From Chloroflexota bacterium (GTDB lineage: Bacteria > Chloroflexota > Limnocylindria > Limnocylindrales > CSP1-4), in NCBI GenBank assembly GCA_003157175.1, contig PMIQ01000034.1, positions 7,568 to 13,173 of the forward strand: 5,606 nucleotides of DNA, written 5' to 3'. The translations under genes and the position numbers were made by a program. Shown here piece after piece: positions 1 through 5,606 of the stretch (the first letter of the stretch is position 1; each line of letters starts with the position of its first letter). Under the pieces are notes generated by a model. The model did no database searches. It was not told where the DNA came from and worked only from the letters and a program-made list of their open reading frames with translations.

Positions 1-507
1 ATGAAGCAGCGCATGGTGATGGTCATCTCGACCCTGTTGGACCCGTCGCTGTTGATTGCCGACGAGATCACGTCGGCCCTCGATGTGTCGACTCAGCGAG
101 CCGTCGCGGAAACTCTCGTCAGCTTCCGAGACCACGGTTTCGTGAAGAGCATGCTCGTGATCACCCACGACGTCTCGATCCTGTACCAGACCGCCGACAC
201 CATCCTCGTGATGTACGCCGGCAAGCTGGCCGAAAAAGCGCCGACCAAGACGATCATCGAGCAGCCACGACATCCGTACACGACGATGCTGATCTCGTCG
301 CTTCCGGAAGTCGGCGTTCGGTACGCGAACAAGAAGCTGTCCGGGATCCCGGGGAGTCCGCCTTCGCTGCTGAACCCTCCGACGGGCTGTCGCTTCCGGG
401 CTCGCTGCCCGCTTGCCTTCGACAAATGCCTCGAGGAGCCGCCGTTCATCCGGATCGCCCCCGACCACTCGGTCGCCTGCTGGAAGGTCGACGGATCAGA
501 TGCTTAG
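1..507 (+). CDS. OppD/DppD-type ABC transporter ATP-binding protein, 5'-truncated (C-terminal 168 residues)
   Basis: This is the cytoplasmic ATPase subunit of a peptide/oligosaccharide-type ABC importer. The ATG at base 1 is not the true start: its residues MKQR are the tail of the ABC signature (normally LSGGMKQR), so Walker A and the Q-loop lie upstream of the window. Counting from base 1, Walker B plus D-loop is IADEITSALD (residues 19-28, catalytic Glu22) and the H-loop is THD (His56). The OppD/F C-terminal extension follows, with HPYT at 91-94 and GIPGSPPSLLNPP from 115. Four cysteines (130, 136, 143, 160) are spaced like the C-terminal cysteine cluster of OppD/DppD proteins, which has been reported to bind an iron-sulfur cluster. 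The residue after the Walker B Glu is Ile where Pro is usual. The stop overlaps the next ATPase gene by 8 bp, as expected for a D/F pair in one operon. The substrate cannot be read from an ATPase; peptide or beta-glucoside are both possible. The family call is firm. Confidence 0.93.
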   Translation: MKQRMVMVISTLLDPSLLIADEITSALDVSTQRAVAETLVSFRDHGFVKSMLVITHDVSILYQTADTILVMYAGKLAEKAPTKTIIEQPRHPYTTMLISSLPEVGVRYANKKLSGIPGSPPSLLNPPTGCRFRARCPLAFDKCLEEPPFIRIAPDHSVACWKVDGSDA

Positions 508-1459
508 CCTCAACAGAGTCTCCAAGTTCTACAAGGTTGGCATTTTCGGCGGGAAGGAGCTGGCGGCGGTTCGCGACGTCAGCTTCGACGTGAACGAGGG
601 CGAGGTCGTCTCGCTCATCGGCGAGAGCGGCAGCGGCAAGACGACCATCGGCAAGATGATCCTCAAGCTCATCGAGATCAGTCGTGGCTCGATCACCTGC
701 GAAGGGATGGACGTTGCCACGATCCGCGGCGGGTCGGTCAAGTCCTACTACCGTCACGTCCAGGGCGTCTTCCAGGATCCGTTCAGCTCGTACAACCCGA
801 TCTTCAAGGCGGATCGTGTGTTCAGCATGATCCGCAGCGAGTACTTCCCGGACACGGCCCGCTCCGAGTGGAGCGACAAGATCGATGGCGTGCTGCGGGC
901 CGTATCCCTGGAGCCGGACCAGGTCCTGAACAAGTACCCTCACCAGCTCAGCGGCGGCCAGCTCCAGCGGCTGCTCGTGGCTCGAGCGCTGCTGCTCGAC
1001 CTCAAGTTCCTCGTGGCCGACGAGATCATCAGCATGCTCGACGCCTCGACCCGCATTGACGTGCTGAACCTGCTGGCGGAGCTCAAGGGCCGGGGCATGG
1101 GGATCCTGTTCATCACCCACGACCTGTCGCTCGGCAATTACATCAGCGAGAAGACGGTCATTCTGCGCCGCGGCGTCGTCGTGGAAATGGGCGCCACAGA
1201 CAAGGTCTTTGGCAATCCAACCCACCCCTACACGAAAGTGCTGATCTCTTCCGTCCCGCAGCTCCACAGGAAGTGGGCCGACATTGAGGCCGAGATCAAA
1301 GCTCACGGTGGCGATGACTCGGGGTCGTGCCTGTTCCACCAGGCCTATCCACCAACCGCCGGGGTCAGTGCTCCGGATGCGCCGACGCTGGTGAAGGTCG
1401 AAGACGATCACTTCGTTGGCTGTTTCGACCTCGGCCAGGGGATCTGCCAGGTAGCCTGA
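500..1459 (+). CDS. OppF/DppF-type ABC transporter ATP-binding protein (319 aa)
   Basis: This is the second cytoplasmic ATPase of the importer, presumably forming a heterodimer with the upstream subunit. From the ATG at 500, all nucleotide-binding motifs are present: Walker A GESGSGKTT (41-49), Q-loop FQDP (Gln92), signature LSGGQLQR (150-157), Walker B LVADEIISMLD (171-181, catalytic Glu175) and H-loop THD (His207). The OppD/F C-terminal extension begins at HPYTK (242-246). Length is normal for the family. The same frame stays open upstream to an ATG at 413, but those 29 residues are low-complexity and lie inside the previous gene, while the ATG at 500 begins directly with the family N-terminus (MLSLNRVSKFYKV). 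Its start overlaps the preceding stop by 8 bp, suggesting translational coupling; only weak purine-rich sites (482-487, 491-495) precede it. The C-terminal cysteine cluster is incomplete: Cys277, Cys308 and Cys316 remain and the RCP motif is absent. Walker B again has Ile after the Glu. Cello-oligosaccharide transport is inferred from the neighbouring phosphorylases. Confidence 0.95.
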   Translation: MLSLNRVSKFYKVGIFGGKELAAVRDVSFDVNEGEVVSLIGESGSGKTTIGKMILKLIEISRGSITCEGMDVATIRGGSVKSYYRHVQGVFQDPFSSYNPIFKADRVFSMIRSEYFPDTARSEWSDKIDGVLRAVSLEPDQVLNKYPHQLSGGQLQRLLVARALLLDLKFLVADEIISMLDASTRIDVLNLLAELKGRGMGILFITHDLSLGNYISEKTVILRRGVVVEMGATDKVFGNPTHPYTKVLISSVPQLHRKWADIEAEIKAHGGDDSGSCLFHQAYPPTAGVSAPDAPTLVKVEDDHFVGCFDLGQGICQVA

Positions 1460-1484
1460 GTCGGGCCGGCAGCCGCCGTACACA

Positions 1485-1513
1485 GGGCCCCCGAGGCACG
1501 GCATCGGGGGCTC
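1485..1513 (+). terminator. GC-rich hairpin after the ABC ATPase gene, possible transcription terminator
   Basis: GCCCCCGA (1487-1494) and TCGGGGGC (1504-1511) are perfect reverse complements around a 9-base loop. A G-T wobble and a G-C pair extend the stem to 10 pairs. It begins 25 bases after the ATPase stop codon, where a terminator would be expected. No T-tract follows, so it does not fit the classical intrinsic terminator. It could be a U-poor terminator, an mRNA-stabilising or attenuating hairpin, or chance in GC-rich DNA. Confidence 0.45.
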
Positions 1514-1531
1514 GCGGTTGCCTGGATCGCG

Positions 1532-1560
1532 TGGACACGGCCGGCTGTGGCGTATTCACT
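1532..1560 (+). promoter_or_regulatory. Weak sigma70-like promoter candidate for the GH94 genes
   Basis: TGGACA (1532-1537) matches the -35 consensus at five of six positions. TTCACT (1555-1560) lies 17 bases downstream; TATTCA (1553-1558) is a 15-base-spaced alternative. Each -10 candidate matches only three of six bases. Transcription would start near 1567, giving a leader of about 23 bases before the GTG at 1590, with the ribosome-binding site inside it. The location after the hairpin is sensible, but sequence support is weak. Confidence 0.25.
1536..1549. promoter_or_regulatory. Near-palindrome with central CpG, possible operator
   Basis: CACGGCCGGCTGTG is a 14-base palindrome broken at one symmetric pair only (1539/1546). 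It has a central CG, as do operators of LacI-family sugar repressors, and lies between the two boxes of the candidate promoter, where a repressor would block polymerase. No regulator gene is visible here and GC-rich DNA often contains such words, so this is a suggestion only. Confidence 0.22.
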
Positions 1561-1576
1561 GGCGCCTGGTTGGCCC

Positions 1577-1584
1577 AGAAGGAG
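1577..1584 (+). promoter_or_regulatory. Shine-Dalgarno site fixing the GTG start of the first GH94 gene
   Basis: AGAAGGAG lies five bases before the GTG at 1590 and closely matches the anti-Shine-Dalgarno complement. It decides the start: the frame is open to an ATG at 1518, but that would add 24 residues with no family resemblance and would place this ribosome-binding site inside the coding region. Confidence 0.8.
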
Positions 1585-1589
1585 ATTCG

Positions 1590-4040
1590 GTGGACTACGG
1601 CCATTTCGACAATGATGCGCGAGAGTACGTCGTTACTCGACCCGACACGCCGCTGCCCTGGATCAACTACCTGGGCAGCGAAAGTTACTTCGGCATCATC
1701 TCGAACACGGCCGGTGGCTACTCCTTCTACCGCGACGCACGCCTTCGACGTCTGACTCGATACCGCTACAACAACGCGCCACTCGATTTGGGCGGGCGCT
1801 ACATCTACCTTCGAGACGACGACTCAGGCGAGTTCTGGAGCCCGAGCTGGCAGCCGACCCAGCGCGATCTCGAGGACTACAGCTGCCGTCACGGTCTGGG
1901 CTACTCGACCATCGGGTCGCGCTTGGGCGGCATCCGATCCGAGACCTGCTACTTCGTGCCGCTCGGCGAGAACCTCGAGATCTGGCGGGTGCGCGTGACG
2001 AACGAGCGCCCCGCTCCGGCGAAGGTCTCGCTCTTCAGCTCGATCGAGTTCTGTCTCTGGGAGGCGCTGGAAGACAACACCAACTTCCAGCGCAATTACT
2101 CGGTAGGCCAGGTCGAGATCGAGGATGGCGTCATCTACCACAAGTCGGAGTACCGCGAGCGGCGCGACCACTTCGCCTACTTCGCCTGCTCGGAGCCGCT
2201 GGCCGGCTTTGACACGCAGCGCGACGCGTTCCTCGGGCCATACCGTGGCTGGGATCGGCCGATCGTGGTTGAGCGCGGCCAGGCGACCGATTCAGAGGCC
2301 CACGGCTGGCAACCGATGGGCTCTCACCATGTCCGACTCGAGCTTGCCGCCGGCGAGACGAAGGAGGTCGTCTTCGTTCTCGGCTACAGCCAGAACCCGA
2401 AAGACCGCAAGTTCGACCCGCCCGGTTCGCAAACGATCGACAAACGGACGGTCAAGCCGATCATCGCAAAGTATCTACAGCCGGCGGTCGTGGCCACGGC
2501 CCTTCAGGCCCTGCGCGACTACTGGACGGATCTGCTGAGCACGTTCCACGTCGAGACCGCCAACGAGCACGTGGATCGGATGGTCAACATCTGGAACGCC
2601 TACCAGTGCATGGTGACGTTCAACCTCTCGAGGTCGGCCTCGCTGTTCGAATCCGGCATCGGCCGTGGCATGGGCTTCCGCGACTCGAATCAGGATCTGC
2701 TCGGCTTCGTTCACATGGTCCCGGCGCGTGCCCGCGAACGAATCCTCGATATCGCGGCCACGCAACTGCCGAGCGGCGGCGCCTATCACCAGTATCAGCC
2801 CCTGACAAAGCGCGGCAACAACGACGTCGGCGGTGGCTTCAACGACGACCCCGCCTGGCTGGTGCTGGGCGTCGCAGCGTATCTGAAGGAAACGGGCGAC
2901 AGATCGATCCTCGAGGCGCCGGTTCAGTACGACAACGCTCCCGGCTCGGAGAAGCCGCTGTACGAGCACCTCCAGCGCTGCATCAGCTACACCCTCGAGC
3001 GGCTGGGCCCCCATGGACTGCCTCTCATCGGTCGAGCCGACTGGAACGACTGCCTGAATCTCAACTGCTTCTCCGAGACGCCGGGCGAGTCGTTCCAAAC
3101 GACCGAGAACAAGGCCGGCGGCGCCGCCGAGTCCGTGTTCATCGGCGGCCTCTTCGTGCTGGCGGCGAACGAGATGGCCGCCATCGCGGCCCTTCGCCGG
3201 GACACGGCAGAAGCGGCGCGCTGCCGGAGTGCGTCGGCAACCATGACCGGGGTCGTGAAGACGGCCGGCTGGGACGGCGACTGGTTCCGGCGCGCCTACG
3301 ACTACTTCGGCAACGTCGTCGGCTCCTCGCAGAACGAGGAAGGCCAGATCTTCATCGAGCCGCAGGGCATCTGCATCCTGGCCGGGATCGGTCTCGACGA
3401 CGGTAAGGCGGCCCGGGCCCTGGCGTCCGTTCGGGAACGCCTGGCTACGCCGCACGGCATCGTCCTGAACAACCCCGCCTACACGCACTACTACCTCAAC
3501 CTGGGCGAGATCTCCACTTACCCGCAGGGCTACAAAGAGAACGCCGGCGTCTTCTGCCACACCAATCCATGGCTGATGATCGCCGAGGCCATGACCGGTA
3601 ATGGCGACGGCGCCCTGGACTACTACATGCGGATCAACCCATCGGCGCGCGAGTCGATCTCCGAGATCCACCGCTGTGAGCCCTACGTCTACGCCCAGAT
3701 GATCGCGGGCAAGGACGCCCCGACGCCCGGCGAGGCCAAGAACTCCTGGCTGAGTGGCACCGCCGCGTGGAACTTCGTGGCCATCAGCCAGTGGATCCTG
3801 GGCATCCGCGCTGAACACGAAGGCCTGCGCATCGATCCGGTCTTGCCAGGCGAGTGGGGAGGATTCACGGTCACCCGAAGGTTCCGCGGTACGATGTACA
3901 GGATCGTCGTGCGCAAGTCGAAGGGTTCGACCGGCCGTGTTTCCCGGCTCGTCGTCGACGGGGAGGCCATCGCCGGGAACATCGTGCCGCTGCCGGCGAG
4001 GCCGGGCCGGGTTGTCGAAGTCGAGGCGTTCGTCGAGTGA
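1590..4040 (+). CDS. cbp: Cellobiose phosphorylase-like GH94 enzyme (816 aa)
   Basis: GH94 cellobiose phosphorylase splits cellobiose with inorganic phosphate into alpha-D-glucose 1-phosphate and glucose, with inversion, in the cytoplasm. No signal peptide or membrane segment is seen. Length (816 aa) is typical of the family. From the GTG at 1590, an N-terminal beta-sandwich (about 1-290) leads through linker helices to the (alpha/alpha)6 catalytic barrel (about 340-745) and a small C-terminal beta domain. The general acid is Asp484 in RADWNDCLNLN, equivalent to Asp490 of the Cellvibrio gilvus enzyme. Donor-site residues are Arg359 and Asp365 (GRGMGFRD). Phosphate-site residues are Arg348, His657 (FCHTNPW) and Thr724 (SGTAAWN). 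Glu640 and Lys649 (GEISTYPQGYKEN) match further substrate-site residues. The loop FSETPGESFQTTENKAGG (495-512) is as in known cellobiose phosphorylases. Laminaribiose phosphorylase is a close relative and cannot be fully excluded. It probably heads a transcript with the overlapping second GH94 gene. Confidence 0.92.
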   Translation: MDYGHFDNDAREYVVTRPDTPLPWINYLGSESYFGIISNTAGGYSFYRDARLRRLTRYRYNNAPLDLGGRYIYLRDDDSGEFWSPSWQPTQRDLEDYSCRHGLGYSTIGSRLGGIRSETCYFVPLGENLEIWRVRVTNERPAPAKVSLFSSIEFCLWEALEDNTNFQRNYSVGQVEIEDGVIYHKSEYRERRDHFAYFACSEPLAGFDTQRDAFLGPYRGWDRPIVVERGQATDSEAHGWQPMGSHHVRLELAAGETKEVVFVLGYSQNPKDRKFDPPGSQTIDKRTVKPIIAKYLQPAVVATALQALRDYWTDLLSTFHVETANEHVDRMVNIWNAYQCMVTFNLSRSASLFESGIGRGMGFRDSNQDLLGFVHMVPARARERILDIAATQLPSGGAYHQYQPLTKRGNNDVGGGFNDDPAWLVLGVAAYLKETGDRSILEAPVQYDNAPGSEKPLYEHLQRCISYTLERLGPHGLPLIGRADWNDCLNLNCFSETPGESFQTTENKAGGAAESVFIGGLFVLAANEMAAIAALRRDTAEAARCRSASATMTGVVKTAGWDGDWFRRAYDYFGNVVGSSQNEEGQIFIEPQGICILAGIGLDDGKAARALASVRERLATPHGIVLNNPAYTHYYLNLGEISTYPQGYKENAGVFCHTNPWLMIAEAMTGNGDGALDYYMRINPSARESISEIHRCEPYVYAQMIAGKDAPTPGEAKNSWLSGTAAWNFVAISQWILGIRAEHEGLRIDPVLPGEWGGFTVTRRFRGTMYRIVVRKSKGSTGRVSRLVVDGEAIAGNIVPLPARPGRVVEVEAFVE

Positions 4041-5606
4041 TCCAGAAGGCGGACAGGATCGGGGCCAACGCCTACGGCTACTTCGACGCAACGGCCCGCG
4101 AGTACGTCATCACCCGACCCGACACGCCGTCGCCGTGGATCAACTACATCGGTGAGGGTCGATACGGCGGCATCGTCTCCAACACCGGCGGCGGTTACTC
4201 GTTCGACCGCGACCCTCGCAACCGACGCGTCACGCGCTACCGCTACAACGCCATCCCGGCCGATCAACCGGGCCGCTACGTCTACCTGCGAGACCAGGAA
4301 ACGGGCGAGTACTGGAGCCCCACCTGGCAGCCGGTCCGGGGCGATCTGGAAGGCTACGAATGCCGTCACGGGACCGCCTACACGCGCATCTCGAGCACGC
4401 GCAAGGGGATCGCGGCTGAGATCACCTACTTCGTGCCGCCGAGCCCCGACGACGAGCCCGTCCCCTGCGAACTGTGGCTGCTCCGTGTGCGCAACACCGG
4501 CACCGCCCCGCGCCGCCTGCGCACCTTCACCTACGCCGAGTTCAGCTTCTTCGACGCTAACCAGGACACGGTCAACCTCGACTGGGCGCAGCACATCGTC
4601 TTCAGCTCCTGCGAAGAGGGCGTCATCCGGGTCCGGACCAAGTTCAATCCGCTCGTCTACTTCTTCGGATCGAGCGAGGAACCGGCCGGATACACCTGCG
4701 ACCGCGAGGACTTCGTCGGCCGCTGGCGCGATCTGGCCAGCCCGATCGTCGTCGAGACCGGCGAGCCCTCGAACGCCCCGTCCCCGCGCGGCAACAGCGT
4801 TGGGTCACTGACCCACGACATCGAGCTCGCGCCGGGCGAAGAGCGCCGGCTCGTGTACGTCATGGGCGCCACGGAGCGACCGGCCGAGATCGCCCGAACC
4901 GTGGCACGGTTCGCCGATCCGGCCGAGGTCGACGCCGCGTTCGCCGCCTTGCGCGACGACTGGGCTGCGTACCTTTCGCGTTTCACGGTGGAGACCCCGG
5001 ACTCCGACACGAACGCGATGCTCAACTTCTGGAACCAGGTCCAGTGCCGCACCACGCTGTACTGGTCGCGTTTCGTCTCCGGCTACGAGACAGGCATGGG
5101 CCGCGGCATGGGCACCCGCGACAGCGCCCAGGACACTCTGGGCACGATGCATACGGTTCCCGATCACGCTCGCCGGATGCTGACCCGTATCTGGGAGGTC
5201 CAGTTCGCCGACGGCCACACCTGGCACCAGTTCTATCCGCTGACCGGCGAGGGCGGACCGGGGCTGGCGGCCGAGTTCCCGGACTGGCCGCAATGGTTCT
5301 CCGACGATCACCTGTGGCTGGTCATCGCCGTGTGCGCCTACGCACGGGAGACGGGCGATTTCGCGTATCTCGACCAGCGCCTGCCCTACGCCGATGGGGG
5401 CGAGGATTCCGTCTGGGCGCACATGCTGGCGGCGGTCGAGTTCACACTTTCCCACCGCGGCCCCCACGGCCTGCCGCGCTCGGGCTTTTCCGACTGGAAC
5501 GACACGCTCAACGTCGATCACGGATCGGGTAAGGCGGAGAGCGTCTGGACTGGCATGCAGTTCTGCCGGGCGCTGCTCGACCTTGCGGACCTGTGCAGGC
5601 ACTCAG
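4037..5606 (+). CDS. Second GH94 family phosphorylase of unknown specificity, 3'-truncated
   Basis: This frame is open for 523 codons from the GTG at 4037 to the window edge and continues beyond it. The start overlaps the previous stop as GTGA, implying translational coupling; GAGG at 4023-4026 is a weak ribosome-binding site. The product is a clear paralogue of the upstream enzyme: both share stretches such as TRPDTP, PWINY, RYRYN and GRGMG. The N-terminal beta-sandwich and first half of the (alpha/alpha)6 barrel are present. Visible active-site residues are retained: Arg345 (phosphate), Arg356 and Asp362 (GRGMGTRD, donor glucose) and general acid Asp486 (FSDWNDTLN). The His and Thr phosphate ligands lie beyond the window. 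After WND the segment up to the ES pair is 11 residues rather than 26, so the acceptor-side loop of cellobiose phosphorylase is missing. It is likely a cytosolic disaccharide phosphorylase acting on a different acceptor or linkage (cellobionic acid, longer cellodextrin, laminaribiose and others are possible). Nothing here decides among them. No signal peptide is visible. Confidence 0.9.
   Translation, partial: MIQKADRIGANAYGYFDATAREYVITRPDTPSPWINYIGEGRYGGIVSNTGGGYSFDRDPRNRRVTRYRYNAIPADQPGRYVYLRDQETGEYWSPTWQPVRGDLEGYECRHGTAYTRISSTRKGIAAEITYFVPPSPDDEPVPCELWLLRVRNTGTAPRRLRTFTYAEFSFFDANQDTVNLDWAQHIVFSSCEEGVIRVRTKFNPLVYFFGSSEEPAGYTCDREDFVGRWRDLASPIVVETGEPSNAPSPRGNSVGSLTHDIELAPGEERRLVYVMGATERPAEIARTVARFADPAEVDAAFAALRDDWAAYLSRFTVETPDSDTNAMLNFWNQVQCRTTLYWSRFVSGYETGMGRGMGTRDSAQDTLGTMHTVPDHARRMLTRIWEVQFADGHTWHQFYPLTGEGGPGLAAEFPDWPQWFSDDHLWLVIAVCAYARETGDFAYLDQRLPYADGGEDSVWAHMLAAVEFTLSHRGPHGLPRSGFSDWNDTLNVDHGSGKAESVWTGMQFCRALLDLADLCRHS

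Noticed and set aside
413..499. Upstream ATG extending the OppF-type protein by 29 residues
   Set aside because: The added residues are Ser/Arg-rich shadow sequence of the preceding gene. The ATG at 500 begins at the family N-terminus.
446..1504. A 352-codon open frame on the minus strand opposite the OppF-type gene
   Set aside because: It mirrors the codon bias of the sense gene and has no motif. It also reads through the intergenic hairpin, which is not expected of a real gene end.
1518..1589. Upstream ATG extending the first GH94 protein by 24 residues
   Set aside because: The extension has no GH94 resemblance, overlaps the possible promoter and would swallow the strong Shine-Dalgarno site that serves the GTG at 1590.
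2475..4091. A 538-codon open frame on the minus strand opposite the first GH94 gene
   Set aside because: The protein is Arg/Val/Gly-rich with no recognisable domain, and it lies opposite a gene with full family motifs. Long antisense frames are common in GC-rich coding DNA.
4037..4160. Possible frameshifted fusion of the two GH94 genes into one protein
   Set aside because: The first gene ends after a complete C-terminal domain at normal family length, and the second begins with its own full N-terminal domain. They are two genes with a stop-start overlap.
4152..4811. A 219-codon plus-strand frame inside the second GH94 gene
   Set aside because: Its product is a low-complexity Ser/Arg/Thr/Ala string, a frame shadow. 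The frame from 4037 gives continuous GH94 protein through the same bases.
3689..5602. Minus-strand frames at 3689-4594 and 4805-5602
   Set aside because: Both lie opposite uninterrupted GH94 coding sequence and show no recognisable domain.

Overview
The window holds four same-strand genes in GC-rich DNA (roughly low-to-mid 60s % GC by eye, with GC-rich third codon positions). The sequence does not fix the organism. GC content, Opp/Dpp-type ABC ATPases and GH94 phosphorylases would fit Chloroflexota, Actinomycetota or a similar GC-rich saccharolytic lineage, but this is a loose inference.

Layout: (1) positions 1-507 hold the C-terminal half of an OppD/DppD-type ABC ATPase, cut by the left edge inside its signature motif. 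(2) Positions 500-1459 hold a complete OppF/DppF-type ABC ATPase that overlaps the first gene by 8 bp. (3) Positions 1460-1589 form a 130-bp intergenic gap with a strong GC hairpin, a weak promoter-like pair with a near-palindrome between its boxes, and a clear Shine-Dalgarno site. (4) Positions 1590-4040 hold a complete GH94 phosphorylase of 816 aa that closely resembles cellobiose phosphorylase. (5) From 4037 to the right edge runs a second, diverged GH94 phosphorylase, overlapping the first by a GTGA junction and cut by the window end after 523 codons.

How they may work together: Opp/Dpp-family importers carry beta-gluco-oligosaccharides as well as peptides in several bacteria and archaea. 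An importer next to a cytosolic cellobiose phosphorylase suggests uptake of a beta-glucoside followed by phosphorolysis to alpha-glucose 1-phosphate plus glucose, which saves one ATP per disaccharide. The second GH94 keeps the catalytic Asp and the phosphate- and donor-binding residues visible in this part. It lacks a loop of about 15 residues that follows the catalytic motif in the first enzyme, so it probably acts on a different disaccharide or acceptor.

I see no evidence for an entirely new class of system, CRISPR array, mobile element or RNA gene. The most interesting element is the coupled pair of unequal GH94 paralogues, the second of unknown specificity, behind a sugar- or peptide-type importer. 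Many long open frames on both strands are shadows typical of GC-rich coding DNA and are not annotated.
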